Shown: positions 49,666-58,482 of the stretch, piece by piece | Position numbering within the stretch: position 1 is the first letter of the stretch | Layout: each line of letters starts with the position of its first letter | Assembly: GCA_934728255.1 (NCBI GenBank) | Contig: CAKVEC010000002.1 | Coordinates: 1 to 64,000, forward strand | Reading direction: 5' to 3' | Length of the DNA: 64,000 nucleotides | DNA from: an uncultured Bacteroidales bacterium | Lineage (GTDB): Bacteria; Bacteroidota; Bacteroidia; Bacteroidales; Paludibacteraceae | Program-made: the position numbers and the translations under genes | The notes under the pieces: model-generated | The model's input: only the letters and a program-made list of their open reading frames with translations | The model's database searches: none | What the model was told of the DNA's origin: nothing

Positions 49666-50643
49666 ATGCGTCGTCGTTGGATTCTTATCTCGCTTCTTAT
49701 CGTCCTCCTCTTGGGAGGAGGTGTGTTGTGTGCCGTGCGTTGGCAGGCTTGGTTCGGTAATCCCGCCGAACCCGAATGGACTGCCGACACGTTGGACTAT
49801 CATTGCTACACGTTTGCTGCTGACAGCCTGCCACGTTTCGTAAAGACCGATAGCGGTTGGCAAGACCTGCAATCGCCTGATACATTGCAGATCCTGCTTT
49901 TGGGCGATGTGCATAATTCGCTCACCCGTGCCGACTACGACACTCTTGCAACACGCCTGCCGCATCTCGACTGCTATGCACAACTCGGCGACTATATAGA
50001 GCGTGGCTATTTTTGCTATTTCCAGCAACTCTACCACCAACTGGCGGGGTCGGCTTTCGACTCGCTGCCTATAATCAATTGCCCCGGCAATCACGAGTAT
50101 CACAAAGGGCTTCGTCGTACACTCACGCCTATGTGGTACGAGGCGTTTCCGCAACCCGCTAATGGACCTGCAGACTTTATTGGTACTACCTATTATGTCG
50201 ATTTCCCCCGTCTGCGTTTTATCGTCATTGATACCAATGGACTGCAAGCCCTCCACCATTTCACACGCGTCAATACGTGGGTAAATAAGGTTATGAAAGA
50301 GGCGGGCGACCGCTTTGTGGTCGTGATGATGCACCACCCTGTATTCTCAAGTGCCGTAGGACGGCAGAACCCGATGATATATCTAACGTTCCGCCAACCG
50401 CTGTCGAATGCCGACCTTGTTTTCGCGGGGCACGACCATAACTACTGCCGCCGTCTACCTTTCGTCAATACCAATGCCGCCACTAAGTACTATCGCCCTA
50501 AACACAATATACACGACGAATGTGCGTGCTCCGGCCATCGTCTCTACGAAGTGCTCAATATCGTGGGCGACACGCTTACTCTACAAACCTATCTGCTCGA
50601 AGAAGGCACACTCTACGACCAAGTGCGGATAATTAGGGATTAG
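49666..50643 (+). CDS. Membrane-anchored metallophosphoesterase
   Basis: 325 residues with an N-terminal basic anchor and transmembrane segment (about 5-24). Calcineurin-like phosphoesterase motifs: GDVH (80-83), LGDY with Asp109, GNHE (141-144), MMHHP and GHDHN near residue 258. Metal ligands are complete. The catalytic domain should face the periplasm. The substrate is unknown. The gene stands alone between repeats and the convergent HhH gene. Confidence 0.88.
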   Translation: MRRRWILISLLIVLLLGGGVLCAVRWQAWFGNPAEPEWTADTLDYHCYTFAADSLPRFVKTDSGWQDLQSPDTLQILLLGDVHNSLTRADYDTLATRLPHLDCYAQLGDYIERGYFCYFQQLYHQLAGSAFDSLPIINCPGNHEYHKGLRRTLTPMWYEAFPQPANGPADFIGTTYYVDFPRLRFIVIDTNGLQALHHFTRVNTWVNKVMKEAGDRFVVVMMHHPVFSSAVGRQNPMIYLTFRQPLSNADLVFAGHDHNYCRRLPFVNTNAATKYYRPKHNIHDECACSGHRLYEVLNIVGDTLTLQTYLLEEGTLYDQVRIIRD

Positions 50644-50658
50644 GTGCACTTACCTTAT

Positions 50659-51552
50659 TCATTCAAACGAAAGATACCATTTCAGCCGATCCAAGTCCTG
50701 CTCCGTAAATTCCGCCAGGGGACGCAGTTCGTCTAAGGAATGTAATCTGAAACGGTTGCGACGCAGTGTGTAGAGGGCTTTGGCTTGCTCAAAACGCAAA
50801 TATGGGTGGCGTTGCAGGCGTTGGATACTGCTGTGATTTACAGGAATAGGCTGTATTGAATCGGCGCATGCCGTCAGGTGCGGCAGAATGGAGTCAAAAG
50901 TAAAGTACATCAGCGTATCCCGGTCGTATTCCTGCAAACGCTCTATCTCGCGGATCTGCTCGGCGGAATAGTAGCCGCCCAACTGCTCCCGGTAACGTAT
51001 AATCTGCTTGGCAATAGCGCTTCCTATTCCCCGTATGTATTGCAAATCGGTTGTATCTGCACTGTTGAGTTCGATAATCGTATCCTTTTTCAAACTTGTA
51101 TATCTCAGCGGGATAGTGTCTCTGCGAAGAGTGTCTCTGCGGGCAAAACGCAGGGTATCAATGCAAATATACGGTTCCAAAGCGAGATACATGCTGTCGG
51201 TCATTCCGTATAAACGGCGCAGGTCGCTGCTTTGGCGGTATGTACCGCCGGCGGCTCTGTATTTGAGCAGATTGCGCACCTGCCAGCGTTTCAACCCGAG
51301 TTGCAGCAACGTAGTGGAATCCGCCGTGTTCGGGTCAAACGGACGCAGACAGATATGAATAGTATCATAAGTGTAGTGATAACGCTTCCGTTGCAAAGTA
51401 TCAGCCATTAGTACTACCTCCCCGGTCTGTTTCTCTGTTCTCGGACGTTGCGGCACAAGATGGATAAATACCTCCACGGAAACAACCAGCACTAACAACA
51501 CCACTGCTCCGATGGCTTGCCGGCGGCTCAGGATATGCTTTTTCTTGCTCAT
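50659..51552 (-). CDS. Membrane-anchored helix-hairpin-helix (ComEA-like) protein
   Basis: 297 residues. One N-terminal transmembrane helix (about 14-31) is followed by helix-hairpin-helix units: DPNTADSTTLLQLGLKRWQVRNL (about 92-120), ELNSADTTDLQYIRGIGSAIAKQIIRYRE (about 160-190) and a degenerate third near 235-265. This is the layout of ComEA-like DNA-binding proteins. It is the last gene of the rpe-comEC-xseA operon and overlaps xseA by 4 bp (ATGA). A role in handling incoming or periplasmic DNA is likely given ComEC next to it. Confidence 0.85.
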   Translation of the reverse strand: MSKKKHILSRRQAIGAVVLLVLVVSVEVFIHLVPQRPRTEKQTGEVVLMADTLQRKRYHYTYDTIHICLRPFDPNTADSTTLLQLGLKRWQVRNLLKYRAAGGTYRQSSDLRRLYGMTDSMYLALEPYICIDTLRFARRDTLRRDTIPLRYTSLKKDTIIELNSADTTDLQYIRGIGSAIAKQIIRYREQLGGYYSAEQIREIERLQEYDRDTLMYFTFDSILPHLTACADSIQPIPVNHSSIQRLQRHPYLRFEQAKALYTLRRNRFRLHSLDELRPLAEFTEQDLDRLKWYLSFE

Positions 51553-52700
51553 CGGGCGATAGATTCTATTTCCCCGTCTTGCATATACGTGGTCAGCACA
51601 TCGCCCGCTGCCACATCATGTACGCTGTGCACCACTTTTCCGTTGCATTTCAATAGGCTGTAGCCCATTCGATATATTCGTTCGGGAGAACAGGCAGCGA
51701 TACGTTGCTCCATGAGTTCAATCTTGTGCGACTGCCGAAGGAGCAGTTGGCGGTTGGCTTGCTCCAGCCGTTGCTGCCATTCGTCTATGCGGTGTTGTCG
51801 CAGCAGAATCTGCCGGTCGGCGGTACGCAGGAGGCGTTGCTGCAAGTCGTCGATACGGGCGGATTGAATGTCCATCCGCTCTATCAGATATGCCGCCACG
51901 GCGGTAGGGGTCTTGAGTGCCGTGTGTGCCACCATATCCAATACACTCACATCGCGTGTATGCCCAATACCGCTGATAATGGGCAATGGGAACTGCGCAC
52001 AATGGGCGCAGAGGGTGTAACGGTCGAAGCAACTGAGGTCGGTACTTGCCCCGCCGCCACGGATAATCACCACCGCATCGAAGTCCTCCTCCTGCGCGGC
52101 TATCGCACCGAGGGCGGCAATGATCGACCGCTCGGCATTATCGCCCTGCATAGTGGCGGCAAAGAGTTGCGTACTGAACGGATAGGGAGACGCATACAAC
52201 TGGTCGCAGAAGTCGCCATACCCCGCCGCACCTGCTGCCGAGACCACCGCAATACGTTTCGCCAGTGTGGGCAGTACCAATTCTTTTTGCATATCGATAA
52301 TACCCTCTTCCTGCAGTTGGCGTATAGTCTCCTGCCGCTGCCGTGCCATATCGCCGAGGGTATAGCGCGGGTCGATATTGACGATATTCAGGCTCAAACC
52401 ATACACGGCGTGATAGTTCACTTCCACCTCCACCAGCACCTGCATACCCGCCTGCAGACGGCTGCCCGTCTCCTGCTCGAAGTATGCCTGCAACATCGTT
52501 TGCAGGTTGCTCCAGCAGGTGGCACGCTGCTTAGCAACGAGTATCTCCCGCTTGCCTTTCTCTATCAGTTCGAGATACAGGTGTCCGCCTTTCTCGCTCA
52601 GTGAGGCAATCTCCGCCCGCACCCAGTAGGTCTCGGGCAGTTCTACCGCCAATGCTTCACCTATCATAGCGGACAACTCCGACAAAGTATATTCTTTCAT
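51549..52700 (-). CDS. xseA: Exodeoxyribonuclease VII large subunit
   Basis: 383 residues from ATG 52700 (MKEYTLSELSAMIGEAL), which overlaps the comEC stop by 4 bp. N-terminal OB-fold (about 5-105), catalytic region with VVIIRGGGASTDLSCFDRY and ISGIGHTRDVSVLDMVAHTALKTPTAVA (in parts), and a shortened C-terminal coiled coil. XseA with XseB degrades single-stranded DNA. No xseB is found next to it. The coiled coil is shorter than in E. coli, which is common in Bacteroidota. Confidence 0.93.
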   Translation of the reverse strand: MKEYTLSELSAMIGEALAVELPETYWVRAEIASLSEKGGHLYLELIEKGKREILVAKQRATCWSNLQTMLQAYFEQETGSRLQAGMQVLVEVEVNYHAVYGLSLNIVNIDPRYTLGDMARQRQETIRQLQEEGIIDMQKELVLPTLAKRIAVVSAAGAAGYGDFCDQLYASPYPFSTQLFAATMQGDNAERSIIAALGAIAAQEEDFDAVVIIRGGGASTDLSCFDRYTLCAHCAQFPLPIISGIGHTRDVSVLDMVAHTALKTPTAVAAYLIERMDIQSARIDDLQQRLLRTADRQILLRQHRIDEWQQRLEQANRQLLLRQSHKIELMEQRIAACSPERIYRMGYSLLKCNGKVVHSVHDVAAGDVLTTYMQDGEIESIAR

Positions 52701-54160
52701 ACGATTGTATATAAATAGCAAAATAGTATCACGCACCCGGTGGTGGGCAGCAACCACCATAGGCTGCGTTTGATAGACCAACACCCGCCTGCTATGGCGG
52801 CATAGAGCAGTACCACCATCGGCAGCGTTATGCGTATCTCACTCACCGCGCCCGGCAGATGTTCTATCCATCCTACCGAGGTGTTGAGCAACCACGCCAA
52901 GCCTTTGCACCCCCACACCGCTGCGCTGCCTATATACGGCAACCCGCCTATTGCCAAGACCACCAATGCCGCTACCACCAACAGCCACGCCAATGGGATG
53001 ACCAACAGGTTGGTCAGCAGAAAATAGTTGGAGCATTGCCCAAAATAGTATAATGTCAGTGGGAGTGTGCCTATCTGTGCCGCCAACGAAACCGCCACTA
53101 TATCCACTATATAGCGTGCTGCCTTTCGGAGCGGCGCAGGGTGTATCCCGCTTGTGGGCAGCAGGCGGCTGAAAGCGGGAACGAGCAGCAGCAATGCCAC
53201 CACGGCGGCAAAACTGAGTTGGAAACTGACGGAAAACAAGTCCAACGGGCGCACCACCAATATCAAAAACGCCGCTGCCGCCACGGTATTAAGCGAGAGC
53301 GATTGCCGGTAAAGCATACGCCCCACTTCCACTAATGAGAGCATCACTACACTGCGCACCACCGATGGCGTCATACCCGTCATCGCTGCATAGCCCCACA
53401 TCGCCGCAATGATGATTGCCGACTGTTCGCACCGCCACAGCCGTTGTGTATAGAGCGGTTTGAAGCGTCCGCCGAGGGTCAGAACAAGTAGCAGAACGGA
53501 ATAGATGATTCCCGTATGCAACCCGCTGACGGCTAATATATGTGCCGCACCCGCACGTTGGAAACTCCGTGTCGTCTCGCGGTCGAGGTCTTCTTTGTAG
53601 CCCAAGGTGAGTGCCGATACCGTGGCTAACTCTTTGCCTTCCAATCCGTATCGCCGATAGCGTTCTTGCATGGCGTACTGCCATCGTTTGGGCGAAAACA
53701 CTTGCGGTGTGCTATGCCCGATATATTGCCACCCGTTGCGCCATACCATCCCTGTACCTGCAATACCCTGTTGCCGTAGATATTTTCCATAGTTGAAATC
53801 GCCTAATAGCCCACCCCGTCTGATTCGTGTGCGCACCAATAGGGTGTCGCCCATAGTGGGCATAGTGCGGGTACTATCGGGCTGCATATAGAAATAGATC
53901 TTGCCTTGCGCCGGGGTGACAATAGAATCCGCTATTGTCAGCACCTCTGCCGTATAGCGGACTGTCTTCTTGCATTGGGTGGGGTAGTCTTGTATCGCCA
54001 CTTGGAAAATACAGGTGCTATCTATGTATGATACATCCGTACCACGCAGTAAATCAGTTGGAAAACGGGTGTAATAGCAGCATAGTATGGTTGCTATCAA
54101 TGGCAAAAGCAGCACCACCATCGGTCGCCCACGAAACCATTCTCTCCAATCCCGTTCCAA
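52697..54160 (-). CDS. comEC: ComEC/Rec2-type DNA channel protein without the beta-lactamase domain
   Basis: 487 residues. An N-terminal pair of membrane helices and a soluble DUF4131-like domain (about 40-165), then the competence domain with the motif AVSGLHTGIIYS and 8-9 membrane helices up to the C-terminus. The metallo-beta-lactamase nuclease domain found in many ComEC proteins is missing; such short forms are frequent in Bacteroidota. It would carry single-stranded DNA across the inner membrane. The operon with xseA and an HhH protein fits DNA uptake and degradation. Confidence 0.9.
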   Translation of the reverse strand: MERDWREWFRGRPMVVLLLPLIATILCCYYTRFPTDLLRGTDVSYIDSTCIFQVAIQDYPTQCKKTVRYTAEVLTIADSIVTPAQGKIYFYMQPDSTRTMPTMGDTLLVRTRIRRGGLLGDFNYGKYLRQQGIAGTGMVWRNGWQYIGHSTPQVFSPKRWQYAMQERYRRYGLEGKELATVSALTLGYKEDLDRETTRSFQRAGAAHILAVSGLHTGIIYSVLLLVLTLGGRFKPLYTQRLWRCEQSAIIIAAMWGYAAMTGMTPSVVRSVVMLSLVEVGRMLYRQSLSLNTVAAAAFLILVVRPLDLFSVSFQLSFAAVVALLLLVPAFSRLLPTSGIHPAPLRKAARYIVDIVAVSLAAQIGTLPLTLYYFGQCSNYFLLTNLLVIPLAWLLVVAALVVLAIGGLPYIGSAAVWGCKGLAWLLNTSVGWIEHLPGAVSEIRITLPMVVLLYAAIAGGCWSIKRSLWWLLPTTGCVILFCYLYTIV

Positions 54161-54217
54161 CTCCCTACTATCTAACTTCTAATCTCTAACTTCTAACAGC
54201 ACAGCGTTCTAACCTCT

Positions 54218-54865
54218 CTATTCTCCCTTCATCAGCCGGATGGCTTTCTCGGGGTCCTTGGCGTGGAATACGGCACTGCCTGCTACCAGTACATCCGCCC
54301 CTGCCTCAAAGACACCGGCGGCATTCTTGGTATTGATACCCCCGTCCACTTCTATCAGAGTTTTCAGTCCGCGGCGGTTAATCTCCTCGCGCACGTAGCG
54401 TACACGATCCAATGTCTCGGGAATAAAGTTCTGTCCGCCAAAACCGGCATATACCGACATAATCAGCACCATATCCACTTGGTCTAAATAGGGGTCAAGG
54501 CGGTGTACATCAATATCTGGATTGATAGTCAGGCAGGTACGCACACCTTTGGCTTTTATCAAATCAAGTATCGGTATTGGGTCATTTACTGCTTCGAGGT
54601 GAAAACCAACGCTGTACGCCCCCGCATCGCAGAAACGCTCCACATATTTCTCGGGGTGAACAATCATCAAGTGCACATCAAGGGGCTTGGTGCAATACTT
54701 TTTCATCGGCACCATCAGCGGAAAACCAAAAGAGATATTTGGTACAAATGTACCGTCCATCACATCTACGTGCAGCCAGTCCGCTTCGCTGCGGTTAATC
54801 ATCTCAAGGTCTTTTCTCAGGTCGCCGAAATCTGCCGACAACACCGAGGGGGCAATCATCTTCAT
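54218..54865 (-). CDS. rpe: Ribulose-phosphate 3-epimerase
   Basis: 215 residues. TIM-barrel epimerase of the pentose phosphate pathway. IAPSVLSADFGDL at the start, HVDVMDGTFVPN with metal ligands, MSVYAGFGGQNF and EVDGGINTKNA are present. First gene of a four-gene minus-strand operon, with its promoter inside a 40-bp palindrome. Confidence 0.96.
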   Translation of the reverse strand: MKMIAPSVLSADFGDLRKDLEMINRSEADWLHVDVMDGTFVPNISFGFPLMVPMKKYCTKPLDVHLMIVHPEKYVERFCDAGAYSVGFHLEAVNDPIPILDLIKAKGVRTCLTINPDIDVHRLDPYLDQVDMVLIMSVYAGFGGQNFIPETLDRVRYVREEINRRGLKTLIEVDGGINTKNAAGVFEAGADVLVAGSAVFHAKDPEKAIRLMKGE

Positions 54866-54888
54866 ATCCGTTCGTATTTTGTTGCCTG

Positions 54889-54920
54889 CAAAGGTAAGTA
54901 TTTATTTGCACCCGTGCAAA
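54889..54920 (-). promoter_or_regulatory. Promoter of the rpe-comEC-xseA operon
   Basis: On the minus strand TTTG (54920-54917), 20 nt, TACCTTTG (54896-54889), 24 nt before the rpe ATG. Confidence 0.85.
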
Positions 54921-54932
54921 TAAATACTTACC
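54893..54932. promoter_or_regulatory. Perfect 19-bp inverted repeat covering the rpe promoter
   Basis: GGTAAGTATTTATTTGCAC (54893-54911), 2 nt, then its exact reverse complement (54914-54932). It spans from inside the -7 element to beyond the -33 element. It could be an operator or a cruciform. Confidence 0.8.
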
Positions 54933-54969
54933 AAAAACATTTTCAGACACTCCAAAACAAGTATTTTGA

Positions 54970-55021
54970 AACTCGCTATAATACAGACAAAAACCGCCTA
55001 ATCACATACCAATCACATACA
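54970..55021 (-). repeat. 39-bp dispersed element, minus-strand copy, with two 11-bp units
   Basis: 54970-55008 is the reverse complement of 23253-23291 with two differences. At its left end on the minus strand are two 11-bp units, which read AATCACATACC and AATCACATACA on the plus strand. Apart from this element and the palindrome, the 54866-55189 stretch shows only AT-rich sequence. Confidence 0.85.
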
Positions 55022-55189
55022 CCCGACAGCATAAGCCAACGACAACGCCTTTCATTTCGTAACATTTCGGAATACATATATTCGAAATACAAAACATACA
55101 ATATACTGATTATCAACACAATACATATTACAACTCGTTTTTATGTTGTTCAGCATATTTTATTTCGGAATAAAAAGAGCGGAAAACGG

Positions 55190-55197
55190 TAATTTTG
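55190..55197 (+). promoter_or_regulatory. -7 element before the first beta-helix gene
   Basis: TAATTTTG, 44 nt before the ATG at 55241. The -33 region is weak (TTTCG at the expected distance). Confidence 0.5.
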
Positions 55198-55240
55198 CAC
55201 CGAAAATAAAATCTAACTTACCAAATCACCCTTAACCCTA

Positions 55241-58200
55241 ATGAAAAAAATCTACTCCTCTTTTTTGTCAGTGGCCTTGTTGGCAACCACGCTGTCCGCG
55301 CAGGCAGCAATAGTGTACGTTTCTCCCAATGGCTCTGGTACGGGCAAGGCATGGAACAATGCCATGTCGTCCGTCAAGTCGGCAGTAAGCAACGCACAAA
55401 AAGGCGATACCATACGTGTGTCGGCTGGTGTATGGAACGAACAGATCGTTATCAAAGACGGTGTGTCGATCAAGGGAGGCTTTGATGCCGCCACCGGCAA
55501 GCGCGACATAGAGAAGAACCCGACCATCATAGATGGTACCGGACTCGACACCTATATCCTTATTAAGTATGACGAGCCTTGCACCACACCCACTTATATA
55601 GACGGCATCACCTTCCGCAATGCGCAGCACGCACAATCGTACGGCTGCGGCTATTTGCGCAAGAATGTGATTGTCCAGAACTGCACTGTCACGGCGTGTG
55701 CGGGCAGCAAGATAGGTGCTTTCTACAACGACGGCGGCACTATCCGCAACTGCGTCATCGAACTCTGCTCCGCCGGCGACGATGCCACCGTGCGTAACAA
55801 CGGCGGTTTGATACAGAACACCATTTTCCGCGGTAACCAAGGTAAGTTCGGAGCGGCTGTGTATAACGAAAACGGTGGCAGAATGGAGAACTGCCTGGTG
55901 CATAACAACACCGCTTCGGTAACGGCATGGCCTAACTCAGGCGGAGCGTACAACCCGACCGGCTCTATCATCAACTGTACTTTCGCCTGCAACTACGGCA
56001 GCCAGTATGCCGGTTTGCACAGCGACGGCGTATGTATCAACACCATCACGTGGAACAACCTGCCCGAAGAGGGTTTCGGCGACCCTGCTAACTATGTAGC
56101 CGACACCAGCCGCCTGTCAGGCAAGAACGCTTCGGACGACGGCTTCGCATATGCCTACTCCGCTATGAAACTCGACCGGCAGAATATGGCTGCCAAAGGA
56201 CCGCAGTTCAAGGCACCGACACATTTTGTAGGCGTACCGGTCAGCGATGCCGACATCGCTGCTATGCGTGCTGCTGATTTCTCACTGATGAGTACCTCCA
56301 AACTCATCGACCTTGGGCAGGCAAAAGGTGCCACCACCGTGGACATCAACGGCACAAAACGTCCGTTGGGCAAAGGTGTAGATGTAGGGGCCTATGAATA
56401 CAACTCGTCCGCACCTGCCGTGAAAGTAACAGGTGTGGCGGTTACTACCGACACCCTCCGTATCGTAGAGGAACAGCAAGCGTGGCTTGCTGCTGTAATT
56501 ACGCCCGCAAATGCTTCGAATAAGCAAGTAACGTGGACCGTCGCCGACAAGAATATCGCTACCGTCAGCAGCGAGGGACAAGTAACGGGCATAGCCGTCG
56601 GCAAGACCTCCGTTACTGTAACCACCAAAGACGGCAACAAGGAAGCATCCTGTGTCGTAGTGGTGGACGCCAAACCGGTGGTCATCATTCATCATGAGGT
56701 ACTCGCAGCAGACTCGCTCTACCCGATGGCAAACTATACTATCCCGTCGTTCATTCCGTTCTGGGTAGCCAAGGAGGCAGCACGCGCTGACAGCACCGAG
56801 GAGAACCTGCAGGCTTTGCGCGATGCCATTCCTACCCTTATTGCCAAGGAATACCCCTATTGCGTGGTGGCAAATATCAACGGCGACCCGACAACGCAGA
56901 TGGGCTTTGCGTGGTTCACCAACGAAGGACAGGAGCAAGGCAAAGTGCAGTTGGTAGCCCAAGCCGGTGCCACTGACGCCGACTTCAAGAACGCTCTGGA
57001 GTTCAACGCCACACCTACCACCACCAAGCCGTTGCGCTATGCCGTAAGTATGAGCGGTATCATCAAGGCTACAGGTATGCCTACCAAGACCGCCTATCGC
57101 TATGTAAGCCACAAGGCATTGGCTACGGGACTCCAACCGAACACCACCTATAGTTACCGTGTCGGCACCGACAATGCGTGGAGCGACATCCGCACCTTCA
57201 CCACCGCTCCCGCGGAGAAGGAATCGTTCTCGTTCCTCTATATGACCGACTCCCACCTGCAGGACGAGGAGTATGTCAGCAAGGCGGAGCAATGTGCCAT
57301 GACAGCCGCCAAATACTCCTCCGATGCACGCTTCCTGCTCTTCCCCGGCGACTTCGTGGAGACGGGTACCGCCGACAACTCCGAATGGGAATGGGAGCGT
57401 TGGTTCGAGCGTTCTATGCGACCTATGCTCGAGATGATGCCTTGTGTACCTACTGATGGCAATCACGACGACTCGCCCAACCAGAACTATTCCTACCACT
57501 TCAATACGGATAATGAGTTCAAAAGCAATGCAAAGATAAAACCGCAGTTCGACGGAACCACCTACTCGTTTGTATACGGCGATGTACTGTTCCTCGTCTA
57601 TAGTCATCAGGACTATTGGAAAGGGCAGTACAACATCCTCTCCGGCACGTGCGCTTACCTGCAAAACGATGTGGCACAATGGATGCGCCGCGAGGTTGCC
57701 AAACACCCCAACACCAAATGGCGTGTAGCATTGGTGCACAAAAACCTGTTCTGCGGTAGCGGGCACCAGATAGACGAGGAGTCGCAACTCTTCCGCGCCA
57801 TACTGATGCCGGTCTTCAAGGAACTGCATATCGACCTTGCCCTGCAAGGACACGACCATACCTATGAGGTCATCGGTCCGGTCAACCCCGAAGACAAGAC
57901 CCCGCTCCTTGCCGATATCAGCGGTGTCAAGACCGTAGAGCAGGACGCTTCAACGAATATGACCGGCAAAGAGGGCGGTGTCTTCCGCACGGACAACGGA
58001 ACACTCTATTTCGTGGGGGCTACCTGCGGGCGCAAACGCTACTACCCCTACAGCAAAGAGGAGATGGACGCCAACTACGACAAGACCAAGGTCGCCAACT
58101 ACTACGACCTGTTTACCGGCAAGTTCGGGCAACCCGGCGCACCTGCCTACACCGAGATAACCGTCAATGCCGACTCTATGGTCGTTTCCACCTACAAAAC

Positions 58201-58408
58201 CTCGGTTTTCAAGACCCGCCAACTCTATGACGAGATAGTCATCAAGCGTGAAGCGGACAACACCTACTTGGACATCCATACCCTGCCCGTCGAGACGCAA
58301 AACGATGTATTCAAGACCCTCTACAAAGGGCAACTGCTAATCGCCAAAGGACAGGATTTCTACGACATCCTCGGCCGCAAGTACTCACGTGAAGAACTGG
58401 AACAATAA
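55241..58408 (+). CDS. Secreted beta-helix / Ig-like / metallophosphatase protein 1
   Basis: 1055 residues with a signal peptide (1-22). Domains in order: right-handed parallel beta-helix (about 25-385), a bacterial Ig-like (Big_2) domain (about 392-478), a linker with a purple-acid-phosphatase-type FnIII domain (about 565-662), then a calcineurin-like phosphatase. Its metal ligands are intact: TDSH with Asp670 and His672, PGDF, GNHD (740-743), LVHKN and GHDH (870-873). The last 25 residues (FKTLYKGQLLIA..FYDILGRKY) resemble the C-terminal tag of neighbouring secreted proteins. The order is unusual, joining a polysaccharide-type beta-helix to a phosphatase. The substrate is unknown. Confidence 0.88.
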   Translation: MKKIYSSFLSVALLATTLSAQAAIVYVSPNGSGTGKAWNNAMSSVKSAVSNAQKGDTIRVSAGVWNEQIVIKDGVSIKGGFDAATGKRDIEKNPTIIDGTGLDTYILIKYDEPCTTPTYIDGITFRNAQHAQSYGCGYLRKNVIVQNCTVTACAGSKIGAFYNDGGTIRNCVIELCSAGDDATVRNNGGLIQNTIFRGNQGKFGAAVYNENGGRMENCLVHNNTASVTAWPNSGGAYNPTGSIINCTFACNYGSQYAGLHSDGVCINTITWNNLPEEGFGDPANYVADTSRLSGKNASDDGFAYAYSAMKLDRQNMAAKGPQFKAPTHFVGVPVSDADIAAMRAADFSLMSTSKLIDLGQAKGATTVDINGTKRPLGKGVDVGAYEYNSSAPAVKVTGVAVTTDTLRIVEEQQAWLAAVITPANASNKQVTWTVADKNIATVSSEGQVTGIAVGKTSVTVTTKDGNKEASCVVVVDAKPVVIIHHEVLAADSLYPMANYTIPSFIPFWVAKEAARADSTEENLQALRDAIPTLIAKEYPYCVVANINGDPTTQMGFAWFTNEGQEQGKVQLVAQAGATDADFKNALEFNATPTTTKPLRYAVSMSGIIKATGMPTKTAYRYVSHKALATGLQPNTTYSYRVGTDNAWSDIRTFTTAPAEKESFSFLYMTDSHLQDEEYVSKAEQCAMTAAKYSSDARFLLFPGDFVETGTADNSEWEWERWFERSMRPMLEMMPCVPTDGNHDDSPNQNYSYHFNTDNEFKSNAKIKPQFDGTTYSFVYGDVLFLVYSHQDYWKGQYNILSGTCAYLQNDVAQWMRREVAKHPNTKWRVALVHKNLFCGSGHQIDEESQLFRAILMPVFKELHIDLALQGHDHTYEVIGPVNPEDKTPLLADISGVKTVEQDASTNMTGKEGGVFRTDNGTLYFVGATCGRKRYYPYSKEEMDANYDKTKVANYYDLFTGKFGQPGAPAYTEITVNADSMVVSTYKTSVFKTRQLYDEIVIKREADNTYLDIHTLPVETQNDVFKTLYKGQLLIAKGQDFYDILGRKYSREELEQ

Positions 58409-58409
58409 A

Positions 58410-58448
58410 GACCTTAAGGACCCTAAGGACGTCAAAGTCCTTAAGGTC
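58410..58448 (+). terminator. 12-bp hairpin between the first two beta-helix genes
   Basis: GACCTTAAGGAC (58410-58421) pairs perfectly with GTCCTTAAGGTC (58437-58448). Only four T follow, two bases later, so termination may be partial. Confidence 0.6.
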
Positions 58449-58482
58449 CCTTTTCCGCGAACCCAATAAAAACACTAATAAT

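Noticed and set aside
56282..57859. A 525-codon antisense frame under the first beta-helix gene
   Set aside because: The sense protein has intact catalytic motifs in this interval. The antisense sequence is low-complexity, Gly/Val/His-rich shadow.
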